Assembly: GCA_037974335.1 (NCBI GenBank)
Contig: CM075761.1
Coordinates: forward strand, 11,337,790 to 11,401,789
Reading direction: 5' to 3'
Length of the DNA stretch: 64,000 nt
Origin: Prionace glauca
Taxonomy: Eukaryota; Chordata; Chondrichthyes; Carcharhiniformes; Carcharhinidae
The first letter of the stretch is position 1; every line of letters begins with the position of its first letter. The position numbers and the translations under genes were made by a program. Below are positions 30,058 to 39,069 of the stretch, piece by piece. The notes beneath the pieces are model-generated. The model was not told where the DNA came from, ran no database searches, and saw nothing but the letters and a program-made list of their open reading frames with translations.

Positions 30058-30471
30058 AAGCAAAGAGAGGTTGGATAAATTTGGTTTGTTCTCACTGGAA
30101 TGATGGAGGTTGAGGGTGACCTGGTAGAGGTTTACAAGATTACTAGTCGCATGGATAGAGTGGATAGTCAGATGTACTTTCCTCGGGTAGAAAAGTCACA
30201 ACTGGGGGCTTTAATTCTAAGCTGAATGGGGAAAAGATTAGAGGAGATATGCAGTACAAGTTTTTTTACACAGAGGTGATGAATCTGTAACATGCTGTCT
30301 GGAGAGGTGGTGGGAGCAGATACCATAGCGACATCTAAGGGACAACTAGAAGAAAGCATGAATGGGTTCGATTTGGAAGGTTATGGACTCCGAAAGTGCA
30401 CACAGTTTTTGACCAGCCAGGCACTATAATCGGGGGAAGCCTGGAGTGCCGAAGGGCTTGTTCCTATGCTC
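30058..30471 (+). mobile_element. Older CR1-like 3' part
   Basis: AGAGGTTGGATAAATTTGGT (RLDKFG), GACCTGGTAGAGGTTTACAA (DLVEVYK) and a diverged tail AGTGCCGAAGGGCTTGTTCC. Confidence 0.65.
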
Positions 30472-30520
30472 TACCTTTATTTGTTCTTTGTAACTCTGAT
30501 TAGTAAATCAGAGTCACTGT

Positions 30521-30839
30521 GTGGCACGGTAGCACACTGGTTAGCACTGCTGTTTCATAGCTCCACGTCCTGTGTTCGATTCCCGGCTCGGGTCACTGTC
30601 TGTGTGGAGTTTTCACATTCTCCTCGCGTCTGTGTGAGTTTCCTCTGGGTAATCCGGTTTCATCCCACTGACCAAAGATGTGTGGGTTAGATTGATTGGC
30701 CATGCTAAGAAATTGTCCCTTAGCATCCAGGGATGTGTAGGTTAGAGGATTAGCGTATAGAATATATGGGGGTGGGGTTGTGTTCGGTGCAGACTCGATG
30801 GGCCGAAGGACTTCTCTCTGCACCGTACGATTCTATAAA
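30521..30839 (+). mobile_element. tRNA-headed SINE with CR1-type hairpin tail
   Basis: Head GGCACGGTAGCACACTGGTT, B box GTTCGATTCCC, body TCCTCGCGTCTGTGTGAGTT and CCAAAGATGTGTGGGTTAGA, end CGATGGGCCGAAGGACTTCT and ACCGTACGATTCTATAAA. Nearly complete. Confidence 0.85.
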
Positions 30840-30842
30840 TCT

Positions 30843-31411
30843 CTCAAAGGTAACTGAAATTCAGCACTAAAAGCGTGATATATTTATTTTCAAAACTAGT
30901 CTTGTTATAGATAAACAAAATAGTCTTGTTATAGATATGGTACTTCGGCTGAAGGGGAATCCGATGATGCGACAACACCTTGAGTTGCCTCCGCTGATGT
31001 CCACTTGCGTGCCAGAAATTTGAGCAATTATAGAATGTAGCTACCTAAGATACTATCCAGCAGTTAACTTAACATGATCTCATCTAATATTTACTACGCC
31101 ATCTATTCATGACAAATCCATAATTCGAATTGTAACTTGACACTTAAAATGTTGATCTGTCACTTGTTCTTTAAACTAAAGGAAACCCTTTCCTTAAACA
31201 AAATGGCTTCCTGGTTGCTAAGCAATACATAACAATAATTACAATTCGCTCAGCGTTTTTGTGAGGCAGTCAAAACGAGTTAATCTGCTGGAGGAGGGCT
31301 TGAACATCTGGCAGAATTCCCAGGTTGGACTCCGTGTATCCAACACACAATTACATTATTTGTCTCTTTAATCAATGCACGATTTCATAATCATCCCAAA
31401 ATGTAAGTTAA
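30843..31411. other. Unassigned spacer
   Basis: A/T-rich, with one short direct repeat (AGTCTTGTTATAGATA twice near 30898 and 30921). No gene seen. Confidence 0.45.
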
Positions 31412-31485
31412 GTAGAACATAGAACATAGAACAGTACAGCACTGCACAGGCCATTCGGCCCTTCAATGTTGTGCCGAGTTATGTC
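31412..31485 (-). mobile_element. CR1-like terminal fragment
   Basis: Only the tail and hairpin (CATTCGGCCCTTCAATGTTG) of a CR1 subfamily; a similar piece is at 53.1 kb. Confidence 0.65.
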
Positions 31486-31691
31486 TAAACCCAAGATCAA
31501 GCTATCCCACTGTGTATATTTGTAGCAGAGTTTTATGTTTTAAGCTCAATGACACAATCAGTCCTTGCGTTATGAAATTTAATACCAGCATTCTTACCAG
31601 CCATTCATTTTGAAAATGTCATTACTACATTATTTAAATAACCATTTCATTCTAAAACCCTTTTATATGACGCCATATGCTTGCATATCTC

Positions 31692-32340
31692 AATCTAATA
31701 AGAGTGAGATTTTGAACCGTTTTGTGTTGAATTATATTGTGATGTGGAATCATGCTGTGTTTTATTAGATTAAGGTGTTGAATCATGTTGAGTTGCATTA
31801 GACTGAGATGAGGAATCGTAATGTGTTGTGTTAATTGAAATGTTGAATCATATTGAGATGCATTAGATTGAGACGTGGGATCCCATTGTGGTGTGTTAGA
31901 TTAAGATGTGGAATTAGATTGTGTTGTTCTACATTGAGATGTGGAATCATAATGTGTTATAGTAGATTGAGATGTGGAAACATATTGAGTTGCATTGGAT
32001 TCAGATGTGGAATTGCATTGTGTTGTGTTAGAATGAGATGTAGAATCATGTAATGTTGTATTAGATTGAGTTGTGGAATCATAATATGTCAGATTGAGAT
32101 GCAGAATCACAGTGAGTTTCATTAGCTTGAGTTGTAGAATCGTATTGTGTTAGAATGAGGTGTGTAATCATATTGACTTGTATTAGAATGAGGCATGGAA
32201 TCATATTGTGTTGTTTGCGATTGAGATGTGGAATCATATTGTGTTGTATGAGAATGAGACGTGGAATAATATTGAGTTGCATTAAATTGAGATGTGGAAT
32301 GAAATTGTGTAGTGTTAGATTGAAATGTGTAATCATTTTA
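31692..32340 (+). repeat. 33-bp minisatellite, segment 1
   Basis: Tandem units around TTAGATTGAGATGTGGAATC and ATATTGTGTTGTA, spaced exactly 33 bp where checked (31936, 31969). Interrupted at 32341 by a CR1-A copy. Confidence 0.9.
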
Positions 32341-33643
32341 GAACATAGAACATTGAACATTACAGCACAAACAGGCCCTTCGGCCTTCGAGTTGCGCCGA
32401 TCGCATCAACCCCACCAATCTATAGACCTATCTATAACCCCCAATCCCATTAAACCCCATATACTCATCCAGCAGTCTTTTAAAAGACCCCAGCGAGTTC
32501 GCCTCCACCAGCCAATTCCATTCACTCACCACCCTCTGAGTGAAAAACTTACCCCTAACATCACCTCTGTACTTCCCTCCCCGCACCTTAAATCTGTGTC
32601 CTCTCGTAGCGACCATTTCAACCCGGGGAAATAGCCTCTGAGAGTCCACCCTATCTATTCCTCTCAACATTTTATAAACTTCTATCAGGTCGCCTCTCAA
32701 CCTTCGCCTCTCCAGGGAAAAGAGTCCCAGCTCCCTCAACCTATCTTCATAAGGCATGCCTCCCAGTCCAGGCAACATCCTTGTAAATCTCCTCTGCACC
32801 CTTTCAATAGCTTCTACGTCTTTCCTATAGTGAGGCGACCAGAACTGCGCACAGTACTCCAAATGAGGCCTGACGAGGGTCCTGTAAAGTTGCAGCATTA
32901 CCTCCCGACTCCTAAACTCAATCCCTCGATTAATGAAGGCCAGTACACCATACGCCTTCTTGACCACCTCCTCCACCTGCGAGGCCGATTTAAGAGTCCT
33001 GTGAACCCGGACCCCGAGATCCTTCTGCTCTTCAACGCTACTAAGACTCCTGCCCTTAATAGTGTACTCGTTCATCCCGTTGGCTCTGCCGAAATGGACG
33101 ACTACACATTTATCCGCGTTGAAGTCCATCTGCCACTTCTCCGCCCATTCCTGCATCCTATCTATGTCCTGCTGCAACTTTTGACATCCTTCCAGACCAT
33201 CCACAACACCGCCGACCTTCGTGTCATCTGCGAACTTGCTAACCCATCCCTCCACTTCCTCATCCAGGTCATTTATGAAAATGACAAACAGCAAGGGTCC
33301 CAGAACAGATCCCTGGGGCACCCCACTGGTGACTGACCTCCATTCCGAAAAAGACCCATCCACAACCACTCTCTGCCTTCTGCAGGCAAGCCAGTTCTGG
33401 ATCCACAAGGCCAAAGGCCCTTGGATCCCATGCCCTCTCACTTTCTCAAGAAGTCTTGCATGGGGGACCTTATCAAAAGCCTTGCTGAAGTCCATGTACA
33501 CTACGTCCACGGCACTTCCTTCGTCAATGTGTTCAGTCACATTATCGAAGAACTCAACTAGGCTCGTAAGGCACGACCTGCCCTTGACAAATCCATGCTG
33601 ACTATTCCTGATCATGTCAAACCTCTCCAAATGCTCGTAAATA
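32341..33643 (-). mobile_element. CR1-A LINE inserted in the 33-bp minisatellite
   Basis: 1.3 kb in reverse orientation with complete 3' end and 5' truncation at ACGAGCATTTGGAGAGG. Contains an open RT frame. Confidence 0.93.
32428..33630 (-). CDS. CR1-A RT C-terminal frame, open
   Basis: 400 residues from [14 protein letters not shown] through [22 protein letters not shown] and [10 protein letters not shown] to the natural stop (MGFNGIGGYR). The catalytic Asp pair is present. Near the C terminus a four-codon gap turns WNRLPSVVVEAN into WNWLVEAN. Fingers and endonuclease are missing through 5' truncation, so it would not be active alone. Confidence 0.85.
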   Translation of the reverse strand: MERFDMIRNSQHGFVKGRSCLTSLVEFFDNVTEHIDEGSAVDVVYMDFSKAFDKVPHARLLEKVRGHGIQGPLALWIQNWLACRRQRVVVDGSFSEWRSVTSGVPQGSVLGPLLFVIFINDLDEEVEGWVSKFADDTKVGGVVDGLEGCQKLQQDIDRMQEWAEKWQMDFNADKCVVVHFGRANGMNEYTIKGRSLSSVEEQKDLGVRVHRTLKSASQVEEVVKKAYGVLAFINRGIEFRSREVMLQLYRTLVRPHLEYCAQFWSPHYRKDVEAIERVQRRFTRMLPGLGGMPYEDRLRELGLFSLERRRLRGDLIEVYKMLRGIDRVDSQRLFPRVEMVATRGHRFKVRGGKYRGDVRGKFFTQRVVSEWNWLVEANSLGSFKRLLDEYMGFNGIGGYR

Positions 33644-34245
33644 TATTGAGGCGTGGTATCATATATTGTTGTATTACATTGTGATGTGAACGCAAATTGT
33701 GTTGCATTACAGTGTCATGTGGAATCATAATGTGTTATATTTGCTTAAGATGTGGAACCTTGTTGCGTTTTATTAGATTGAGATGTGCAAACATATTGTG
33801 TCATATTAGAGTGAGATGTTGAATCGTTTTATGTTGTATTAGATTGAAATGTGGAATCATATTGTGTTGCATTGGACGGAGGTATGGAATTGTATTCTGT
33901 TGTGGTCAAATGAGATGCAGAATCATATTATGTTTTATTAGATTGAGATGCGGAATCATATTGTTATGTATTAGCTTGAGATGTTGAATTTTTTTTATTG
34001 TATTAGATTGAGATGCAAAATCATCGTGAGTTGCATTAGATTGTGTTGTGGAATCATATTGTATTAGATTGAGATGTGTAATGATTTTGTGTAATTGTGT
34101 TAGATTTTGATGTGGAATCATATTGAGTTGCATTAGCCTGAGATGTGAAATCATATTGTGTAGTTGTATTAGATTTAGATGTGGAATCATATTGTGTTGT
34201 ATTACATTAAGAAGTGGATTTATGTTGATTTTTATTGGACAGAGA
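33644..34245 (+). repeat. 33-bp minisatellite, segment 2
   Basis: Continuation of the array after the CR1-A insertion, more diverged units. Confidence 0.88.
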
Positions 34246-34804
34246 TAGAACATAGACGATACAGCACAAACAGGACCTTCGGCCCACAAGTTGTGCCGAT
34301 GACATCCATACCTACTAAGCCATAGAACTATCTATAACTTCCAATGCCATTAGATCCCATGTACTCATCGGGAAGTCTTTTAAAAGACCCCAGCGAGTTT
34401 GCCTCTACCACCACCGATGGCAGCCGATTCCACTCACTCACCACCCTCTTAGGGAAAAAAACTTTCCCCTAACATCCCCTCTGTACTGGCTTCCCAGCAC
34501 CTTAAACCTGTGTCCTCTCATAGCGACCATTTTAGCCCTGGGAAATAGCCTCCGAGAATCCACCCTATCTATTCCACTCAACATTTTATAAACCTTTATC
34601 AGGTCGCCTCTCAACCTTCGTCTCTCCAGGGAGAAAAATCCTAGCTCCCTCAACCTATCTTCATAAGGCATGTCTCCTAATCCAGGCAACATTTTTCTAA
34701 TTCTCCTCTGCACCCTTTCAATAGCTTTTACATCCTTCCTGTAGTGAGGCGACCAGAACTGCGCACAGTACTCCAAGTGGGGTCTGACAAGGGTCCTATA
34801 AAGA
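34246..34804 (-). mobile_element. CR1-A 3' end inserted in the minisatellite
   Basis: 559 bp, reverse orientation. The minus-strand frame includes LYRTLVRPHLEYCAQFWSPH, and disrupted C-terminal residues. Older than the copy at 32.3 kb. Confidence 0.88.
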
Positions 34805-35129
34805 TTTGGAATCATATTGTGTTGCATGAGGTTGTGATGTGGAATCACGCTGAGGTTTATTAGAGTGAGGTGTGGAATCATATTGTGTAGTAATAGATGA
34901 AAATGAGGTATCACATGGTGTTGTATCAGATTGAAACATGGAATCATATTGTGTTGAATTGGATTGAGATGTGGAATCATCTTGTGTAGTTATATTAGAT
35001 TGTGATGTGGGATTATGTTGTGTTGTACTGGATTGGGATGTGAAATTGTATTGTTCTGTATTTGATTGATATATAGAATCATATTTGTTGTATTAGATTG
35101 AGATGTGGAATCATATTGTGCTGTTTTAT
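34805..35129 (+). repeat. 33-bp minisatellite, segment 3
   Basis: Last part of the array before a CR1-B insertion at 35130. Confidence 0.88.
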
Positions 35130-36838
35130 AACATAGGACATAGAACATAGAACATAGAACATTACAGCGCAGAACAGGCCCTTCGGCCCACGATGTTGCG
35201 CCGACCAGTTACAAAACAATGACCCACTAGCCTAAACCAATCCCTTTTCATCCATAAACCTATCCACAGATCTCTTAAACGCCCCCAAACTAGGTGCATT
35301 TACAACTGCAGCTGGCAGGGCATTCCAGTCCCTCACCACCCTCTGGGTAAAGAACCTACCCCTGACATCTGTCCGATACCTACCCCCCCTTAATTTAAAA
35401 TCGTGCCCCCTCGTGCTAGCTTTCTCTATCCTAGGAAAAAGGCTATCACTATCTACCCTGTCTAAACCTCTAATCATATTATATGTTTCAATGAGATCCC
35501 CTCTTAGCCGCCTTCTTTCCAGCGAAAACAACCCCAAATCTCTCAATCTCTCCTCATAGGATCTCCCCTCCATACCAGGCAACATCCTGGTAAACCTCCT
35601 CTGCACCCTCTCCAAAGCCTCCACATCCTTCCTGTAATGTGGGGACCAGAACTGCACACAAAACTCCAAGTGCGGCCGCACCAGAGATGTGTACAGTTGC
35701 ATCATGACGCTGCGACTCCGAAATTCAATCCCCCTACCAATAAACGCCAAAACTCCGTATGCCTTCTTAACAACCTTATCCACTTGATTCCCAACTTTCA
35801 GGGATCTATGTACACATACACCTAGATCCCTCTGCTCCTCCACACTATTCAAAGTCCTCCCGTTAGCCCTATACTCAACACATCTGTTATTCCTACCGAA
35901 ATGAATTACCTCACACTTCTCCACATTAAACTCCATCCGCCACCTCTCAGCCCAGCTCTGCAATCTATCTAAGTCATCCTGCAAACTATGACACCCTTCC
36001 TCACAATCTACCACACCTCCGACTTTGGTGTCATCAGCAAACTTACTAATCCACCCAACTATACCCTCATCCAGATCATTAATAAAAATTACAAACAGCA
36101 GTGGCCCCAAAACAGATCCCTGAGGCACACCACTTGTAACCGAACTCCATGACGAATATTTCCCATCAACCACCACTCTCTGTCTCCTATCTGCTAGCCA
36201 ATTCCTGATCCAATTACCTAGATCACCCCCAATCCCATACATCTGCATTTTCTGCAGAAGCCTACCATGGTGAACCTTATCAAACGCCTTGCTAAAATCC
36301 ATATACACCACATCAACTGCCTTACCCCTATCCACCTCTTTGGTCACCTTCTCAAAGAACTCGATAAGGTTAGTAAGGCATGACCTACCCGCTACAAAAC
36401 CATGCTGACTGTCTCTAATCAACTCATTACTTTCCAAATAACTATAAATCCTGTCTCTAATAATCCTTTCCAAAACCTTACCCACCACAGAAGTAAGACT
36501 CACCGGTCTATAATTCCCAGGGAAGTCCCTTCTCCCCTTCTTAAACAATGGGACAACATTTGCTGTCCTCCAATCTTCTGGTACTATACCAGAGACTAAC
36601 GACGACCTGAAGATCAGAGCCAGAGGCTCCGCAATCACCCCTCTTGCCTCCCAAAGAATCCTAGGGTAAATCCCATCTGGACCAGGGGACTTATCTATTT
36701 TCAATCCCTCTAAAATATCCAGCACATCTCCCGTATCAACTGCAATACTATCTATTACACACCCCTGCACCCCAGTGTCCTCCTCAGCTACATTCCTGTC
36801 CCCTTGCGTGAACACCGAAGAGAAATATTGGTTCAACT
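35130..36838 (-). mobile_element. CR1-B LINE, 5' truncated, open RT
   Basis: Tail ATAGAACATAGAACATTACA, reversed hairpin and 1.6 kb of RT. 5' truncated at ...NQYFSSVFT. The frame is open throughout. Confidence 0.92.
35232..36836 (-). CDS. CR1-B reverse transcriptase, open frame of 534 residues
   Basis: Starts MNQYFSSVFTQG, then KSPGPDGIYPRIL near 50, [20 protein letters not shown] near 110, SQHGFVAGRSC near 142, DFSKAFDKVHH near 180, [17 protein letters not shown] near 232 and [10 protein letters not shown] near 260, ending SVDRFMDEKGLV. All palm motifs are intact (DKVHH for the usual DKVPH). The linker and endonuclease are missing through 5' truncation. Confidence 0.87.
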   Translation of the reverse strand: MNQYFSSVFTQGDRNVAEEDTGVQGCVIDSIAVDTGDVLDILEGLKIDKSPGPDGIYPRILWEARGVIAEPLALIFRSSLVSGIVPEDWRTANVVPLFKKGRRDFPGNYRPVSLTSVVGKVLERIIRDRIYSYLESNELIRDSQHGFVAGRSCLTNLIEFFEKVTKEVDRGKAVDVVYMDFSKAFDKVHHGRLLQKMQMYGIGGDLGNWIRNWLADRRQRVVVDGKYSSWSSVTSGVPQGSVLGPLLFVIFINDLDEGIVGWISKFADDTKVGGVVDCEEGCHSLQDDLDRLQSWAERWRMEFNVEKCEVIHFGRNNRCVEYRANGRTLNSVEEQRDLGVCVHRSLKVGNQVDKVVKKAYGVLAFIGRGIEFRSRSVMMQLYTSLVRPHLEFCVQFWSPHYRKDVEALERVQRRFTRMLPGMEGRSYEERLRDLGLFSLERRRLRGDLIETYNMIRGLDRVDSDSLFPRIEKASTRGHDFKLRGGRYRTDVRGRFFTQRVVRDWNALPAAVVNAPSLGAFKRSVDRFMDEKGLV

Positions 36839-36914
36839 AAGTTTCAGATAATTTATTCTTTGAGTCATGAAATGTGGATTCACACATTCCGATCCAGAAT
36901 GGATTAATCAAATA

Positions 36915-37197
36915 ATCATAGTGTCCTACAGTGCAAAGGCTCATCGATTCTGCATCAACAGTCGCAGCCAGACCCAAACACAATCACCGCATGCATTTAC
37001 CCCTGTGAAGCTGGGAGTGATTTCGCATGGCCAATCAACATCTCCTGCACATTGTTGGACTGTGAGAGGAAAGTGGAGCAGCTGGAGGAAACCAACGCAG
37101 ACCTGGGGAAAATGTGCAAACTCTGCACAGTGAACAAAGCCAGGAATTGAATATGAGTCCCTGGGGCTGTGATGCAGCAGTGCTAGCCACTGTGCAA
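36915..37197 (-). mobile_element. tRNA-headed SINE
   Basis: Reversed copy: tail TCCTACAGTGCAAAGGCTCA, body TTGGACTGTGAGAGGAAAGT, head GCAGTGCTAGCCACTGTGCA. Confidence 0.75.
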
Positions 37198-37241
37198 CTC
37201 TGCTGTGTCACTGGGTGTCTATAGTGAAAGATGACAAATAT

Positions 37242-38495
37242 ATTACGAACATTTGGAGAGGTTTGACATGATCAGGAATAGTCAGCATGAACACATTGAC
37301 GAAGGAAGTGCCGTGGACGTAGTGAACATGGACTTCAGCAAGGCGTTTGATAAGGTCCCCCATGCAAGACTTCTTGAGAAGGTGAGAGGGCATGGGATCC
37401 AAGGGCCTTTGGCCTTGTGGATCCAGAACTGGCTTGCCTGCAGAAGGCAGAGAGTGGTTGTGGATGGGTCTTTTTCGGAATGGAGGTCAGTCACCAGTGG
37501 GGTGCCCCAGGGATCTGTTCTGGGACTCTTGTTGTTTGTCATTTTCATAAATGATCTGGATGAGGAAGTGGAGGGATGGGTAAGTAAGATCGCTGATGAC
37601 ACTAAGGTCGGTGGTGTTGTGGATGGTCTGGAAGGATGGCAAAAGTTGCAGCAGGACATAGATAGGATGCAGGACTGGGCGGAGAAGTGGCAGATGGACT
37701 TCAACGCGGATAAATGCATAGTCGTCCATTTTGGCAGAACCAACGGGATGAACGAGTACACTATCAAGGGCAGAAGTCTGAGTAGTGTTGAAGAGCAGAA
37801 GGATCTCGGGGTCCGGGTCCACAGGACTCTCAAATCGGCCTCGCAGGTGGAGGAGGTGGTCAAGAAGGCGTATGGTGTACTGGCCTTCATTAATCGAAGG
37901 ATTGAGTTTAGGAGTCGGGAGGTAATGCTGCAACTTTATAAGACCCTTGTCAGGCCTCATTTAGAGTATTGTGCGCAGTTCTGGTCGCCTCACTATAGGA
38001 AAGCTGTAGAAGCTATTGAGAGGGTACAGAGGAGCTTTACAAGGATGTTGCCTGGACTGGGAGGCATGCCTTATGAAGATAGGTTGAGGGAGCTGGGACT
38101 CTTTTCCCTGGAGAGGCGAAGGTTGAGAGGCGACCTGATAGAAGTTTATAAAATGTTGAGAGGAATAGATAGGGTGGACTCTAAGAGGCTATTTCCCCGG
38201 GTTGAAATGGTTGCCACGAGAGGACTCAGATTTAAGGTGCAGGGAGGGAAGTTCAGAAGTGATGTTAGGGGTAAGTTTTTCACTCAGAGGGTGGTGAGTG
38301 AAAAGAATCGGCTGCCGTCAGTGGTGGTGGAGGCGAACTCGCTGGGGTCTTTTAAAAGACTTCTGGATGAGTATATGGGATTTAATGAGATTGAGGGTTA
38401 TAGATAGGTCTGTAGGTTGGTAAGTGTTGATGTGATCGGCGCAACTCGTGGGCCGAAGGGCCTGTTTGTGCTGTAGTGTTCTATGTTCTATGTTT
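37242..38495 (+). mobile_element. CR1-A LINE, 5' truncated
   Basis: 1.25 kb ending TGTGCTGTAGTGTTCTATGT. 5' truncated at the same base as the copy at 33643, and with a 60-nt in-frame internal deletion near 37288. It lies 0.5 kb upstream of the GPCR first exon. Confidence 0.92.
37253..38407 (+). CDS. CR1-A RT C-terminal frame with 20-residue deletion
   Basis: 384 residues, open to the natural stop (GFNEIEGYR). The deletion removes [10 protein letters not shown] and ten following residues between SQH and EHIDEGS, so an RT palm element is lost although the frame is kept. FADD reads IADDTKVGG. Confidence 0.85.
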   Translation: MERFDMIRNSQHEHIDEGSAVDVVNMDFSKAFDKVPHARLLEKVRGHGIQGPLALWIQNWLACRRQRVVVDGSFSEWRSVTSGVPQGSVLGLLLFVIFINDLDEEVEGWVSKIADDTKVGGVVDGLEGWQKLQQDIDRMQDWAEKWQMDFNADKCIVVHFGRTNGMNEYTIKGRSLSSVEEQKDLGVRVHRTLKSASQVEEVVKKAYGVLAFINRRIEFRSREVMLQLYKTLVRPHLEYCAQFWSPHYRKAVEAIERVQRSFTRMLPGLGGMPYEDRLRELGLFSLERRRLRGDLIEVYKMLRGIDRVDSKRLFPRVEMVATRGLRFKVQGGKFRSDVRGKFFTQRVVSEKNRLPSVVVEANSLGSFKRLLDEYMGFNEIEGYR

Positions 38496-38587
38496 TATAT
38501 CTCAGGATACATTTGGAATTGAATTACTGAAACATCACAGCCAGGCGAAGGACAATATTAAAGCAACATCCGACCCAGAGATGCAAG

Positions 38588-38701
38588 ACGGAATTCTCCG
38601 GCCACGCTGGTCTAAAAGCCCGAACGTCAATGGAGTTTCAGATTCTTCACAACCCACCCGCTCATAATCCGGTGGCGGACGGGATGGGAGAATTCCGGCC
38701 A
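38588..38701. mobile_element. Possible short element with inverted ends
   Basis: GGAATTCTCCGGCC on the left and GGAGAATTCC on the right form an inverted repeat about 110 bp apart. It may be a MITE-like element or chance. It lies in the upstream region of the GPCR gene. Confidence 0.3.
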
Positions 38702-39002
38702 GGATGACAGCACCTTTGGTGGGAGAATACAGCCTCAAACACCATGAGTTAATTGATGTGATGGACATTTTTTTTTCAATCTTTAAAACACACCAATTCA
38801 TTCCCAGAAATAGGCATATTCCACCTCCTGAATCAATGACATCATGTGTTTGCTCATTTGACGAAAATCTACGTCGGGTGATGTTGCAATGACAACTTCC
38901 CAGAGGTGAATCTACAGAACATAAAGTAGTGTTTGTGAATCTACTCCCTCAGAGTTAATAGAGATCATCTGCAGAGCCAAAGGGTATTTCATTCACCGGA
39001 AA
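38702..39002 (+). other. Presumed 5' region of the GPR139-like gene
   Basis: The frame of exon 1 stays open upstream to a TAA at 38922 without another ATG, which supports the start at 39003. No TATA box is obvious. Confidence 0.4.
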
Positions 39003-39069
39003 ATGCTTCGCCAATTCCAAATTGCGAAGGAAATATTCTACCTGATCCTCAGCGTTATTGGTGTGCCTG
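39003..39069 (+). CDS. gpr139-like: GPR139-like exon 1 (N terminus and most of TM1)
   Basis: MLRQFQIAKEIFYLILSVIG and VP, ending in phase 1 before GTAAGTGA, a near-perfect donor. The N terminus is short with no signal peptide, as usual for class A receptors. The exon is too short to stand out as an open frame and is recognised by its fit with exon 2. Confidence 0.82.

Noticed and set aside
30521-30600. tRNA gene
   Set aside because: The A- and B-box-like words belong to a SINE head with no cloverleaf of a functional tRNA; the same holds for the other SINE heads.
32155-34980. CRISPR-like array of regular repeats
   Set aside because: Units are contiguous 33-bp tandem copies without unique spacers, in a eukaryotic genome; it is a minisatellite.
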